64,000 nt of DNA from Arthrobacter crystallopoietes (GCF_002849715.1 NZ_CP018865.1:1-64000); one strand, 5' to 3'; shown: positions 18,122-27,753, counted from the stretch's first letter. A program made the numbers and translations. The notes: generated from the sequence alone by a model not told the origin.

Positions 18122-19090
18122 ATGAAAATCCGACCATTACGTGTGCTTTCCGTTGCAGGAGCAATTACACTGCTGACCGCCTGTGGGGCTGAATCCGGAG
18201 CAGAGCCTGTTTCTAGCGGGAGCGGGTCGGACAAAATAACCGTCGGTGTAATTCCGATTGCCAGCAACGCGCCCATTTACTTAGGGCAGCAAGAGGGTTT
18301 TTTTGAGGAAGAGGGTCTGGAACTGGAAATCCAGAACACAGTAGGTGGAGCAGCAGCCGTGCCGGCAGTAGTATCGGGAAACTTTGATTTTGCTGACAGC
18401 AATATCGTTTCTCTTCTGGTTGCAGCAGACCAAGGCTTGGACCTAGAAATCGTAGCACCGGGTTCGGCCAGCAGCGGAGATCCGAGTAAAGACGCGACTG
18501 CCGTCATCGTGCCGGAAGAATCGCCTATTTCCACCCCGGCAGATCTATCAGGAAAAACAATTTCGGTGAATACACTGAGCAATATCGGTGACACCACAAT
18601 CAGCGCCGTTGTCGAAGAAAACGGGGGCGATCCATCAACCATCGACTTCGTGGAAGTCCCATTCCCTGAAGCTGAGGCCGCCCTGGAGAGCGGCAACGTT
18701 GACGCTGCCTGGGTGGCAGAACCCTTTCTTACGTCAGCACTGAAGAGCGGCAGCCGAGCTGTCACTTATAACTATGCCGACTTCGATCCCGCTACGCCTA
18801 TTGAAGCGTATTTCACAACATCCAAATTTGCAGAAGAGAATCCGGATATTGTTGCGCGTTTTACTCGGGCCATGCATAAATCGCATGAATTTGCTAGTTC
18901 GAATCCAGATGCCGTCAGGGAAATTGTCGGGACCTATACCAAGATCGATGCGGGGCTACGAGCAGAAATGACGCTGAATAAGTATCCCACGGAGTTTAGC
19001 GTAGAAATTCTGCAGAAACTCGCCGACGCCGCCTTTAAGTACGGCACTTTGCAAAACAAATTGGACGTCTCCACGCTTATTCAAGAGTGA
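18122..19090 (+). CDS. SsuA/THI5-like ABC substrate-binding lipoprotein, copy 1
   Basis: ATG 18122 has GAGGAG eleven bases upstream. 322 residues: signal peptide with lipobox LLTAC (Cys21), then an NMT1/THI5-type binding fold. Visible segments include VIPIASNAPIYLGQQEGFFE, VGGAAAVPAVVSGNFDFADS, TISVNTLSNIGDTT and GNVDAAWVAEPFLTSALKSG. This family feeds nitrate/sulfonate/taurine-type importers and, in catabolic clusters, aromatic acids. A clear paralogue lies at 32200-33177. G+C content is visibly lower than in the permease and ATPase genes at 26-28.6 kb, so it may have a different origin. Substrate by context: an aromatic carboxylate, amide or nitrile (inference). Confidence 0.85.
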   Translation: MKIRPLRVLSVAGAITLLTACGAESGAEPVSSGSGSDKITVGVIPIASNAPIYLGQQEGFFEEEGLELEIQNTVGGAAAVPAVVSGNFDFADSNIVSLLVAADQGLDLEIVAPGSASSGDPSKDATAVIVPEESPISTPADLSGKTISVNTLSNIGDTTISAVVEENGGDPSTIDFVEVPFPEAEAALESGNVDAAWVAEPFLTSALKSGSRAVTYNYADFDPATPIEAYFTTSKFAEENPDIVARFTRAMHKSHEFASSNPDAVREIVGTYTKIDAGLRAEMTLNKYPTEFSVEILQKLADAAFKYGTLQNKLDVSTLIQE

Positions 19091-19542
19091 CGCCGACCCA
19101 ACATGGGAGCAGGATTCCCTTCCATGCCTCTTTTCCGTTCGCCGAGACGATTTCGCTGTGTAAACACAGGAGAGTGGCCTCCAGTACGTGGACTGCGAAT
19201 GAGCGGCAAATGCCACGAACATCGGCAACAGCCGGGCTAGGCCTCGCTCAAGGGACCCTCCTCGGCCTCTTGAAACCGGCGCTTCGATGATCAGCTCTTG
19301 AATGGTTCCGGTCGCGGACCAGTGGAGGTTCGTATTCGACCGCGGGCTGCTCGCAGCTACGTATTCTACAGATGCCGCGCCCCCGCGAAGTCCTGGTACT
19401 CAACGGTCATATGCGGCCCGCATGTCGGGGTGATGAAAAGATTCGCGACCCGACCTTTTTGAGTAGCTCGCTGCGTCAGGATCCGCCCGAAACCTCGGGC
19501 CCCCTCCTAATAATCGAATGCTTCTGGACATCAGGGAGAAGA
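19091..19542. other. Intergenic region, no supported gene
   Basis: About 450 bases between the binding-protein stop and the amidase start. Short frames (for example one ending TLLGLLKPALR near 19288) have no start signal or family match. It may be a deletion scar within the former operon. Confidence 0.4.
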
Positions 19543-20955
19543 ATGAAAAACGCCGGGTTGCTTAGAGACGTTGGTCCATTTCAGGGAGTAAGTGTCACCG
19601 ACCTCGCCGACAGCCTTCGGCGGGGCAAGGTGACCTGCGGAGAACTTACAGAGCGAGCACTTAGCGCCGCTCGCGAATTCGGTCCACGGATAAATTGTTT
19701 CGTTACATTAGATGAGAAGGGCGCAAGGCGAGCTGCAGAACAAGCCGATGAGGAGCTTTCCTCCGGTTGCGATCGTGGGCCTTTGCACGGCATTCCGGTA
19801 GGGGTCAAAGACATCATTTCCACCGCGGGCCTGACGACTGGCATGGGATCAAAGCACTTCGCGGGGCACGTCCCCAATACCGATGCCGCTGTCGTTACTT
19901 CGTTGCGCAGCGCAGGAGCAGTAATCATTGGAAAAACACATGTTCACGAGTTCGCCTACGGGCCGACTGGGGACAATGCCGTTACTGGTCCAGCCCTGAA
20001 CCCGAACGACATCTCCCGAGTCACAGGCGGTTCAAGTAGTGGTTCTGCAGCTGCCGTCGCCGCGGGGCTGCTTCCGATAGCGATTGGCACCGATACTGCG
20101 GGCTCAGTACGTATTCCGGCCTCGCTCTGTGGAGTCGTTGGAATGCGGCCGACCTCAGGCACGGTTAGTCCTGAGGGCGTCTTTCCACTCTCGCGAACGC
20201 TAGACGTGGTCGGCCCGGTGGCAGGATCCGTCACAGATACCGCCCTTCTTTGGCGGGCGATGGTTTCCCGCCCAGACCATACAGGAATTACCGGTCCGTG
20301 GCTGCCACCTCGCGTTCCCGAGAGACCTGGGCAATCTCCTCATCTGCTCGTTGGCGAGGTTAAATGTGAACTAACAGAGCGCGTCTCAAATCATCAGATT
20401 GAAGCACTTCAAATAGCAGTAAGTGCTTTGGCTGACTCCGGTGCGGTGACAGCCGAGGTCCCGATTCCTGAAGTTGATGAATGTGGACGGCACCATCAAG
20501 CTATCCAGTCAGCCGAAGCCTATGCTCTCCACCAGGACCGCGTCGAGAGCGCCCCAGATCTATTCGACCCTGAGATACTCCGACAGCTACGTGCGGCTTC
20601 CGAAGTTTCTGGCTGGGAATATGTCTTGGCGCTGCAAACTCGTGATCGGCTTCGTGACCAGGTCTTAGCCAAACTGTCATCAATAGATCTCTTGGTAATG
20701 CCGACAGTTCCCATCGAGGCTCCCCTAATCGGACAGCGGGAGCTGCAAGGCGAGAATGGTTGGACGAGCACACGAGAGGCGCTCAAATCTATGACCGTAC
20801 CGTGGAGTTTATTGGATTTCCCCGCAATCAGCGTTCCCGTCGTGGTAGACGGGGCACACATGCCGTGCGGAGTTCAGCTCGTGGGTAAGCCAGGTTACGA
20901 GCGACAGCTGCTGGCCGCCGCAGCCGCACTCGAGCTGCGCTTAGACGCCGGCTAG
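19543..20955 (+). CDS. Amidase-signature-family amidohydrolase
   Basis: The start was set at ATG 19543 (AGGGAG upstream), giving 470 residues, the usual size. The Ser-cisSer-Lys triad region is complete: K89 in HGIPVGVKDIIS, the Gly/Ser loop GGSSSGSAAAVAAG at about 162-175, and nucleophile S188 in IGTDTAGSVRIPAS. The C-terminus has FPAISVPVVVDGAHMPCGVQ, LVGKPGYERQLLAAA. These enzymes hydrolyse amides to acid plus ammonia in the cytoplasm. Together with the nitrilase at 31.1 kb and the tph operon, the context suggests conversion of an aromatic amide to the carboxylate oxidised by TphA (inference). GatA is excluded by the absence of gatB/gatC neighbours. Confidence 0.85.
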   Translation: MKNAGLLRDVGPFQGVSVTDLADSLRRGKVTCGELTERALSAAREFGPRINCFVTLDEKGARRAAEQADEELSSGCDRGPLHGIPVGVKDIISTAGLTTGMGSKHFAGHVPNTDAAVVTSLRSAGAVIIGKTHVHEFAYGPTGDNAVTGPALNPNDISRVTGGSSSGSAAAVAAGLLPIAIGTDTAGSVRIPASLCGVVGMRPTSGTVSPEGVFPLSRTLDVVGPVAGSVTDTALLWRAMVSRPDHTGITGPWLPPRVPERPGQSPHLLVGEVKCELTERVSNHQIEALQIAVSALADSGAVTAEVPIPEVDECGRHHQAIQSAEAYALHQDRVESAPDLFDPEILRQLRAASEVSGWEYVLALQTRDRLRDQVLAKLSSIDLLVMPTVPIEAPLIGQRELQGENGWTSTREALKSMTVPWSLLDFPAISVPVVVDGAHMPCGVQLVGKPGYERQLLAAAAALELRLDAG

Positions 20956-21071
20956 CCCCATAGATACACACGAAATGTCTACCGCCGACAAAATGTGACA
21001 ACAGACTTCCACTCCCGTTGCCTGTGACGCAGCAGTGATGTGCTGCGCTCGTACCGTTGATTGCCCGGGGT

Positions 21072-21854
21072 TTATAGAGTCTTACCAAGTCCTTCCGCCG
21101 CCACCGTTAGTATGGGCAGCGCCTTGTCCACGAGCTCTTCGATACGGATCCGACCGGTGAACGCGCTAACGCTTATGGTCGCAACGCAAGCACCCCGTGA
21201 ATCCGCAACGGGGACGGCCAGGGAGTGCATGCCCAGTTCCAACTCCTCGGCGCTGGTGGCATAGCCCAGCTCTCCAGCACGCTGGACAATGTGGGTTAGC
21301 GCGTCCACATCAGTAATTGTAGAAGGAGTTAATTGAACGGGCGGATAACGCTGAAAAAAACTCCTGATCTCTTCTTCTTCCAGTGCAGATAGCAGCGCAC
21401 GTCCAGTTGCGGAAGCATGGGCAGGTAGACGCACACCAACAGCGATATCTGTGGACACGATTTGTGAGGCGCCTGCCCGTGCCACGAAAAGGCACTGCCC
21501 CTCATCCCAAACTGCAAGGGAGACCGCCTCATCAAGTACATCCCGCGCTTGGTCAAGATACGTCTGAGCGTGCAATGCCAACGGCGACGTGCCCAGATAC
21601 GCTCTGCCCAGGCGAACCATTCGGGGAGTGGGTTGGAAGTATTTTCCATCGTGGGAGACGTAACCGGCATCCAAAAGGGTCAGCAGACAACGCCGGGCCG
21701 CTGCCGGAGACACGCCTGCGAACTCGGCAGCCTGGGAAATTGTCATCCTGGGCCGGGACTTGTCGAAACCCTCCAGAATTGCAAGCCCTTTGGCCAGCCC
21801 CGCCATAGCCTCGTTCGGCTTTCCATCGTAGTTGTCCCCTGCACCTCTTGACAC
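21072..21854 (-). CDS. IclR-family regulator of the tph-type operon
   Basis: GTG 21854 has GGAGG seven bases upstream; the longer frame to 21935 would run into the operator region. 260 residues. HTH at about 15-70 (RMTISQAAEFAGVSPAAARR, CLLTLLDAGYVSHDGKYFQP), then the IclR effector domain (DIAVGVRLPAHASATGRALL, TSAEELELGMHSLAVPVADS). The PcaU/PobR subgroup acts on aromatic-acid catabolism. It is divergent from tphA2, the same arrangement as tphR in known terephthalate clusters. The predicted operators are the TTTCG-N5-CGAAA dyads between the genes. Confidence 0.85.
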   Translation of the reverse strand: MSRGAGDNYDGKPNEAMAGLAKGLAILEGFDKSRPRMTISQAAEFAGVSPAAARRCLLTLLDAGYVSHDGKYFQPTPRMVRLGRAYLGTSPLALHAQTYLDQARDVLDEAVSLAVWDEGQCLFVARAGASQIVSTDIAVGVRLPAHASATGRALLSALEEEEIRSFFQRYPPVQLTPSTITDVDALTHIVQRAGELGYATSAEELELGMHSLAVPVADSRGACVATISVSAFTGRIRIEELVDKALPILTVAAEGLGKTL

Positions 21855-21877
21855 TTTGATCCTCCACGCATAGATTA

Positions 21878-21912
21878 TTTCGAGATACGATATCTGTTTT
21901 CGATTACCGAAA
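21878..21912. promoter_or_regulatory. Tandem IclR-type operators between iclR and tphA2
   Basis: TTTCG-ATTAC-CGAAA (21898-21912) is a perfect dyad. TTTCG-AGATA-CGATA (21878-21892) is an imperfect second copy 20 bases away, about two helical turns, so both would face the same side of the DNA. The block sits in a 97-base intergenic space and could control both directions. Confidence 0.6.
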
Positions 21913-21951
21913 TATTCTATCAGATGGACCATCATCTAGCAGAGGTGGAAG

Positions 21952-23223
21952 ATGAGCACTGAAGCATTGCCTCAAGAACTCCCCGCTTGGGAGGACACGC
22001 TGACGCGGGTTCCTTATTGGATCTTCCAAAGAACCGATGTCTACGACCTCGAACAGGAAAAGATCTTCCGCGGCCCGAACTGGAACTATCTGTGCCTGGA
22101 GTCTGAACTGTCCACGCCAGGCAGCTACTGCTCGACGTTTGTTGGCAACACCCCCGTCATCGTTACCCGAGACCGGGACGGGGAGCTTTACGCCTTCGAA
22201 AACCGATGCGCACACCGTGGGGCCCTTCTTGCCCTTGACAAGCGTGGTGAGGCAAAAGACTTCACCTGCGTTTACCACGCTTGGACGTACAACCTGCAGG
22301 GCGACCTGACTGGCGTTGCGTTCAAGGACGGAGTCCGGGGAGAGGGCGGAATGCCCGCGAATTTCTGCCTGGAAGCCCACGGACCTCGTAAGCTTCGAAT
22401 CGAAACTATCGCCGGCCTGGTGTTTGGAACGTTTTCCGAAGACACACCCGACCTGGAAGATTACCTCGGCGATGAAGTTGCGGGCAGAATAAAGCGGGTT
22501 TTGAACGACAGGAATCCGGTTATCCTGGGTCGCTTTACGCAGGCAATCCCCAACAACTGGAAGCTCTACATGGAGAATGTCAAGGACTCCTACCACGCCT
22601 CGATTCTTCACCTCTTCTTCACAACTTTTGAGCTCAACAGGTTGTCCCAGCGCGGGGGAATCATCGTGTCTGAAGATGGCGGATGCCATGTGAGCTACTC
22701 CGAGATTGACCGCTCCTCGAGTGCGGACACGATCTATGCGGATCAGCAAATCAGATCGGACAGTGAATACCGGTTGGCCGATGAGACGATCCTGGAGGGT
22801 TTCAAGGAATTCGATGACGACATAACCCTTCAGATCCTGTCCGTCTACCCAGGTTTCGTCCTCCAGCAGATCCAGAATTCGATCGCTGTTCGCCAAGTGC
22901 TACCAGTCAGTGTCGAGAGGACGAATTTGAACTGGACATATCTCGGTTTCGATTCTGATACGGCGGCACAGCGGAAAATCAGAATGAAGCAGTCCAATCT
23001 TGTAGGGCCGGGCGGTTACGTCTCCATGGAAGACGGTTGCGTCGGCGGCTTCGTGCAGCGGGGAATCGCGGGTGCTCCGGATCAGTCTGCCGTTGTCGAG
23101 ATGGGTGGCTCCGGCACTAGCTCAAGTGACGTCCGCATTACCGAAGCCTCAATCAGGGCCTTCTGGATGAAATATAGAAACCAGATGGGTCTCGACGACT
23201 GGGAAAAGAGCGAGGAAAACTGA
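21952..23223 (+). CDS. tphA2: Terephthalate 1,2-dioxygenase-type large (alpha) subunit
   Basis: 423 residues. Rieske [2Fe-2S] ligands: C86-x-H88 in RCAHRGALL and C106-x2-H109 in TCVYHAW. Catalytic mononuclear iron site: D212, H215 and H220 in [14 protein letters not shown], with D361 in [10 protein letters not shown] as the likely third ligand. From memory, long stretches ([45 protein letters not shown]) resemble TphA2 proteins closely. With the A3 subunit it would dioxygenate a benzene dicarboxylate to a cis-dihydrodiol, taking electrons from the reductase at 24704. GAGGTGG precedes the ATG. Gene order A2-A3-B-A1 is that of terephthalate operons. A related p-substituted benzoate remains possible. 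Confidence 0.85.
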   Translation: MSTEALPQELPAWEDTLTRVPYWIFQRTDVYDLEQEKIFRGPNWNYLCLESELSTPGSYCSTFVGNTPVIVTRDRDGELYAFENRCAHRGALLALDKRGEAKDFTCVYHAWTYNLQGDLTGVAFKDGVRGEGGMPANFCLEAHGPRKLRIETIAGLVFGTFSEDTPDLEDYLGDEVAGRIKRVLNDRNPVILGRFTQAIPNNWKLYMENVKDSYHASILHLFFTTFELNRLSQRGGIIVSEDGGCHVSYSEIDRSSSADTIYADQQIRSDSEYRLADETILEGFKEFDDDITLQILSVYPGFVLQQIQNSIAVRQVLPVSVERTNLNWTYLGFDSDTAAQRKIRMKQSNLVGPGGYVSMEDGCVGGFVQRGIAGAPDQSAVVEMGGSGTSSSDVRITEASIRAFWMKYRNQMGLDDWEKSEEN

Positions 23224-23224
23224 A

Positions 23225-23719
23225 ATGATCGCGTCCATCAGCGATGTCGACAAAGACAAGATATTCGGAATCATGCAGTTACAGGCGAGCTACGCTAACT
23301 GCATCGACGAGGATAGGCTCGAAGAGTGGCCCGCGTACTTCTTGGAGAAGTGCAACTATATGGTAACTAACGCGGAAAATTATGCCGCCCATATGGAGGC
23401 AGGGGTCATCTGGGCAGACTCACGCGCTATGTTAGCCGACAGGGTTTCAGCCTTGCGCGAAGCTAATATCTATGAGAGCCACTCGTATCGGCACATCTTG
23501 GGAATTCCGCAGGTTAGGCGTCTTTCGGAATCCGGCGGTATTCACACGGAGACTCCGTTCACAGTTATTCGCGTAACAAATGGAGCTCAGACGGAGCTTT
23601 TTGCGACGGGAAAGTATGTTGATCTGATCGAGTACGCCGATGAACAGCCGATGTTTGCTCAGCGGCTTGTCGTGTGTGATAGCAATACGATTGACACGCT
23701 AATCGCCTTCCCGATATGA
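23225..23719 (+). CDS. tphA3: Terephthalate 1,2-dioxygenase-type small (beta) subunit
   Basis: 164 residues, normal for ring-hydroxylating dioxygenase beta subunits (cystatin-like fold, no cofactor). Family features are the N-terminal DKIFGIMQLQASYANCIDED, the ITWAD-type region VIWADSRAMLADRVSALREA, and HSYRHILGIPQVR. The ATG is one base after the tphA2 stop, so translation is coupled and equimolar subunits are expected. The stop overlaps the start of tphB (ATGA). Confidence 0.83.
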   Translation: MIASISDVDKDKIFGIMQLQASYANCIDEDRLEEWPAYFLEKCNYMVTNAENYAAHMEAGVIWADSRAMLADRVSALREANIYESHSYRHILGIPQVRRLSESGGIHTETPFTVIRVTNGAQTELFATGKYVDLIEYADEQPMFAQRLVVCDSNTIDTLIAFPI

Positions 23720-24684
23720 GCCGAGCAAGGACTCTGCTGCCTATCGGGGATCCGAATGGGATAGGGCCGGAACTGGCGGTGAGAGCCGCCGCTGAAATGC
23801 AGGCACAAGGTTCAGAGCCTCCCGTGGTGGTTGGTGACCCTTTCGTGGTGGCCTATTACGCCTCCCGTTTCGGCTTGTCGGTCAGGGAAACAATCGGGAC
23901 AGCGGAACCGATCATGAACACTATCGATCTCCTGCCCGTTGACTCGATGCCGCCGGCTGAGTTCAAGCCGGGAAGGGTTTGCGCAGCCGCGGGACGGGCT
24001 ACCGTCGAATACGTGAAGATTGCGGTTAAGTCGCTGAGACACGGTTTCGGCTCAGCGATCGTCGCTGCGCCCCATTCCGAAACGGCAATTAATTCCGCCG
24101 GCATCGTCTTCTCAGGCTATCCCTCACTGCTGAGCGCATCATCCGGGGACCATTTGCCGGTGTTCCTGATGTTGATAATTGACGACCTGAGGATCACGCA
24201 TGTAACGCTGCACTGCAGCGTCTCCGAGGCGTTACAACTTCTCAATCCGAGGTCAGTAGAAGTGGCTATTCGAGCGACAGACGCTACTTTGAAGAAGCTA
24301 GGAATCGAAAGGCCCAGAATAGGGGTCTTCGGAATTAATCCACATGCCGGTGAGGGCGGACTGTTCGGAGACGAAGATGCACGCATCGTCGCGCCGGTCG
24401 TCGAGAAGCTGGCACAGGAAGGCCTGGCTGTAGTGGGGCCCACCGGCTGTGACGTTTTACTGGCCGACAGGGCATCATATGACGGCTTCGTGGCGATGTT
24501 TCACGATCAGGGACACGGACCGATCAAGCTTCTGGGAGGTCGAGAATCGAGCGCCCTGTGTATCGGCCAGGAGATCGTGTTTTCCAGTGTGGGGCACGGT
24601 GCAGCCTTCGATATCGCCGGACAGGGAATCGCTGACATCGCACCAATCGTAAAAGCACTCAAGCTTGTGGCATCCATAAATTGA
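23716..24684 (+). CDS. tphB: PdxA-family dihydrodiol-dicarboxylate dehydrogenase (TphB-like)
   Basis: 322 residues of the PdxA fold: N-terminal GDPNGIGPELAVRAAAEM, metal-ligand regions VAAPHSETAINSAG, LHCSVSEALQLL, and C-terminal FHDQGHGPIKLLGG and VGHGAAFDIAGQGIAD. PdxA itself oxidises 4-phosphohydroxythreonine. Inside an A2-A3-B-A1 operon the paralogue TphB oxidatively decarboxylates the terephthalate dihydrodiol to protocatechuate with NAD+. Placement between the dioxygenase and its reductase argues for TphB rather than vitamin B6 synthesis. Confidence 0.82.
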   Translation: MSRARTLLPIGDPNGIGPELAVRAAAEMQAQGSEPPVVVGDPFVVAYYASRFGLSVRETIGTAEPIMNTIDLLPVDSMPPAEFKPGRVCAAAGRATVEYVKIAVKSLRHGFGSAIVAAPHSETAINSAGIVFSGYPSLLSASSGDHLPVFLMLIIDDLRITHVTLHCSVSEALQLLNPRSVEVAIRATDATLKKLGIERPRIGVFGINPHAGEGGLFGDEDARIVAPVVEKLAQEGLAVVGPTGCDVLLADRASYDGFVAMFHDQGHGPIKLLGGRESSALCIGQEIVFSSVGHGAAFDIAGQGIADIAPIVKALKLVASIN

Positions 24685-24703
24685 GTGGGGAAGAAGGACG
24701 ATC

Positions 24704-25684
24704 ATGACCAGGGCCGTGCATATTGATGCTACTGACATAGTTATTGACAGTGAAGAGAGTGACACGATTCTTGAGGCCGCTGAAAAAAGCGGGTACTCGA
24801 TCCCCTACTCCTGTCGTAAAGGCGTTTGCTCGACCTGCCTGGGAACTCTGATCAAAGGTGAGGTCCAAGACCGGTCAATCAACATCAAAGCTCCAGCCGA
24901 CTCGGTCTACTTCTGTCAGGCGAAACCTCTGACTGATGTCACTGTTCGACCAACGGACTGGACTAAGTACGACCCGACATCCAGGAAAAAGCTGGACGCG
25001 AAAATAAAGAAGATCAACTGGCTAAGCAACGACATCGCCGAACTCGTGTTGCGATTTCCCATCGGCGTAAGGGCGATTTTCAATGCTGGCCAATACCTGA
25101 ACATCGTTTTTGACGGACAAACGCGAAGCTACTCAATGGCAAATCCCCCTCATAAAAACGCTGAAGCAGTACTTCACGTACGTAAGTATGAAGGAGGACT
25201 CTTCTCAGATGCTTTCCTGGCAAACGCCTCTCCAAATGAAAAAATCCTGGTTGAGGTGCCGTTCGGCGACGTACAACTGACCTTGGACTCCCCCGAGCCT
25301 TTGATCATGCTGGCTACCGGGACCGGATTCGCTCCTGTGAAGTCAATTATGGAGAATCTCATCCACCTGAACATTAAACGACCGGTCCATTTCTTCTGGG
25401 GCGGCCGACATGAGCCTGATCTATATATGTCTGATCTAGTGAAGTCGTGGAACGAGAAACTCGACTGGTTCACTTATACGCCCGTACTCTCCCAACCCCC
25501 AGAAAGCTGGGCAGGAGAGACAGGTTGGGTTCAGTCTGCCGCCCTAAAGCACCTCAAAGGCCACAATAAATGCTCCGTATACGCGTGCGGCAGTAACAAG
25601 ATGGTGTCCGATGCGCGCGACTTATTCGTCGATGCTGGCCTGGACATTGGTGATTTCCACTGCGATGCTTTCGTCCCCGCATGA
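24704..25684 (+). CDS. tphA1: Dioxygenase reductase: plant-type ferredoxin fused to FAD/NAD(H) domain
   Basis: 326 residues. The N-terminal [2Fe-2S] ferredoxin has C37, C42 and C45 in SCRKGVCSTCLG and C71 in YFCQAKP. The middle FAD-binding barrel has FNAGQYLNIVFDGQTRSYSM. The C-terminal NAD domain has IMLATGTGFAPVKSIM, and VYACGSNKMVSDARDLF. It passes electrons from NAD(P)H to the TphA2A3 oxygenase. AAGAAGGA lies before the ATG, 19 bases after tphB. The domain order matches TphA1. A decayed relative is found at about 33.3-33.7 kb. Confidence 0.85.
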   Translation: MTRAVHIDATDIVIDSEESDTILEAAEKSGYSIPYSCRKGVCSTCLGTLIKGEVQDRSINIKAPADSVYFCQAKPLTDVTVRPTDWTKYDPTSRKKLDAKIKKINWLSNDIAELVLRFPIGVRAIFNAGQYLNIVFDGQTRSYSMANPPHKNAEAVLHVRKYEGGLFSDAFLANASPNEKILVEVPFGDVQLTLDSPEPLIMLATGTGFAPVKSIMENLIHLNIKRPVHFFWGGRHEPDLYMSDLVKSWNEKLDWFTYTPVLSQPPESWAGETGWVQSAALKHLKGHNKCSVYACGSNKMVSDARDLFVDAGLDIGDFHCDAFVPA

Positions 25685-25907
25685 GCCGTACCTCCTGGCG
25701 GTGTGGATCGGCACCTGACTGGTATTACTGAGCTGGCCAGGCCCGCAGCCCCCATCCATGACCTAGGGCTGGACCAGCCACGCGGTGAGTTGAATGAATG
25801 CCAGAACTGAACAGCTCGTTTTTCCCATTGATACGCGCTGAAGCAATTGAACAGCTCGGTCAGATGCCAGGTGAAAATATTCTCGAATCTCAAAGGAGCA
25901 GCCAAAA
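25685..25907. other. Intergenic spacer after the tph operon
   Basis: About 220 bases with no supported gene. It ends in AAAGGAGCAGCCAAAA directly before ATG 25908, a good ribosome binding site for the short frame that follows. Confidence 0.4.
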
Positions 25908-26144
25908 ATGAACGGCTATCACGGTGCCACAGACGCGCACGTGGCAAGTTTCCGACTTTCCGTTTCGCCCACCTGCGCCGGCGCTCTTCCTGGTCCTAGG
26001 AAATCTTCGGCACTAGTCCCGAAAAGGCACGGCAGAATAACGCAACGCCATTCAGTCTGCAGCCGGCGTAAGACGACAAAAGTACGCATTTCGCCGAGCA
26101 ATTACTCGAGTCAAAGCCTAAGCCTGGATGAGCTGCTGCCATGA
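25908..26144 (+). pseudogene. Short coupled ORF, possibly the remnant of a deleted binding-protein gene
   Basis: A strong AAAGGAG site precedes ATG 25908, and the stop overlaps the permease start as ATGA. Yet the 78-residue product has no coherent fold. Its last residues (SLSLDELLP) resemble the C-terminus of the second binding protein (APDLDELLP at 32200). The simplest reading is an ancestral binding-protein gene heading this ABC operon that lost most of its interior. Translation of the remnant may still couple to the permease. Confidence 0.35.
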
Positions 26145-26983
26145 CACAAGGGGCCGTAACAACCAATAGTGCTGCGCCTATCCCGCGGGGGAGAAAGCAG
26201 CCGGCGAGGAAGCTGCCGGTGAAGCAGTTGCTCGGGCTGGCGGGCATTGTTGGGTTCCTGCTGCTGTGGGAACTGATCCCACGCGTCGGCCTGGTTGAGC
26301 CGCGGTTCCTGCCGCCGGCCAGTGAGGTCATCGCGGCGCTGATCACCGATTTCGGTTTGGCGGCATTCTGGGTCGCGGTCGGCGAAACCATGCTGGCCTG
26401 GGCGATCGGCCTGGTGATGGCGATCGTGCTGGCCGTGGTGCTGGGCTTCATCATCGGTTCGTCGATGTTCCTGCGGAAGTTCACCAACTCGACCGTGGAG
26501 TTCCTCCGCCCGATCCCTTCAGTGGCGCTGATCCCGCTGGCCGTGCTGCTGTTCGGCGTGAAGATCGAATCAACCCTGATGCTGGTGGTCTACGCGTCGT
26601 TCTGGCAGGTCTTCATCCAGGTGCTCTACGGGGTCGCCGACGTGGACAACGTCGCGATGCAGACCGCCAAGTCCTACGGCCTGGGCACCATGGCCCGGGT
26701 CCGCCACGTGGTGTTCCCGACTGCGCTGCCCTACCTGATGACCGGCATCCGCCTTGCCGCCTCCGTAGCGCTGATCCTGGCGATCACCGCCGAACTGGTC
26801 ATCGGTTCGCCGGGACTGGGCCGCGAGATCGCCTTGGCCCAGGCCGGCGGCGCGATCTCTGGTATGTACGCGCTGGTACTCGCGACCGGCCTGATCGGCG
26901 TCGTCATTAATCTGGTCATGCGTTTCATTGAGCGCAAGACCCTGTCCTGGCATTCCTCGATCCGTTCGGAGGTGATCGTATGA
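26141..26983 (+). CDS. SsuC/TauC-type ABC permease, subunit 1
   Basis: 280 residues with a cytoplasmic basic N-terminus and about six membrane helices (LAGIVGFLLLWELIPRVGL, LAWAIGLVMAIVLAVVLGFI). The BPD_transp_1 coupling loop is present (AMQTAKSYGLGTMARVRHVV followed by FPTALPYLMTGIRLA). It imports substrates delivered by an SsuA/THI5-like binding protein. The stop overlaps the next permease start. Base composition is typical of the high-G+C host, unlike the two binding-protein genes presumed to serve it. Confidence 0.85.
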   Translation: MTQGAVTTNSAAPIPRGRKQPARKLPVKQLLGLAGIVGFLLLWELIPRVGLVEPRFLPPASEVIAALITDFGLAAFWVAVGETMLAWAIGLVMAIVLAVVLGFIIGSSMFLRKFTNSTVEFLRPIPSVALIPLAVLLFGVKIESTLMLVVYASFWQVFIQVLYGVADVDNVAMQTAKSYGLGTMARVRHVVFPTALPYLMTGIRLAASVALILAITAELVIGSPGLGREIALAQAGGAISGMYALVLATGLIGVVINLVMRFIERKTLSWHSSIRSEVIV

Positions 26984-27753
26984 GGTTCTTGAAGACTCTC
27001 GGATACGTGCTGGCACTGCCTCTGATCCTGGTTGCAATCTGGTGGGCCTCGACGCTGGGGGAGACGAATTTCTTCGTGCCGACCCCGGCCCTGCTGGCCG
27101 AGGCGTTCGCCGAGACATGGTTCGGGGAGCGGATCGTCTCTGACGTGCTGCCCAGTATCGGGCGGCTGGTCGTCGGGGTTGTCTCGGCGATCATCATCGG
27201 CATTGTCGCGGGCCTGCTGATCGGTTCGATCAAGTGGCTTCGGGACCTGACGGAGCCGGTGCTCGAATTCTTCCGCGCCATTCCGCCGCCGGTCCTGGTC
27301 CCGGTGCTAATGCTGCTGATGGGCATCACGGACGGTATGAAGGTCGCGGTGATCATTTCCGGCTGCGTGTGGCCGGTGCTGCTGAACACCATCGAAGGTG
27401 TCCGCGCCATCGACGGCGTGCTCTCCGACTCGGCGCACACCTACGGCATCCACGGCTGGGCACGGATCAAGTACCTGGTGCTTCCCTCGGCCGGGCCGCA
27501 GATCATGGCCGGTATCCGCCAGTGCCTGTCCATCGGCTTGATCCTGATGGTCATTTCCGAAATGTTCGCCTCGTCCTCGGGCCTCGGCTTCACGATCGTG
27601 CAGTTCCAGCGGTCCTTCGCGATTCCGCAAATGTGGTCCGGCATTGTGGTCCTGGGCCTGATCGGCGTCGCCTTGTCATTCATCTTCCAGTGGACCGAGC
27701 GGCGTGTGCTGCGCTGGTACCACGGCCTGCGAGAGGTAGAAAATGCAGTCTGA
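26980..27753 (+). CDS. SsuC/TauC-type ABC permease, subunit 2
   Basis: 257 residues, six predicted helices (YVLALPLILVAIWWAST, LVVGVVSAIIIGIVAGLLIG) and the coupling motif HTYGIHGWARIKYLVLPSAG. It is related to but clearly different from the preceding permease, so the channel is probably a heterodimer. Coupled at both ends: ATGA with the first permease, and an 11-base overlap with the ATPase. Confidence 0.85.
   Translation: MRFLKTLGYVLALPLILVAIWWASTLGETNFFVPTPALLAEAFAETWFGERIVSDVLPSIGRLVVGVVSAIIIGIVAGLLIGSIKWLRDLTEPVLEFFRAIPPPVLVPVLMLLMGITDGMKVAVIISGCVWPVLLNTIEGVRAIDGVLSDSAHTYGIHGWARIKYLVLPSAGPQIMAGIRQCLSIGLILMVISEMFASSSGLGFTIVQFQRSFAIPQMWSGIVVLGLIGVALSFIFQWTERRVLRWYHGLREVENAV

Noticed and set aside
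23716..24684. Assigning the PdxA-family gene to vitamin B6 synthesis
   Set aside because: Its overlap with tphA3 and position before the dioxygenase reductase fit TphB; no other pyridoxine genes are nearby.
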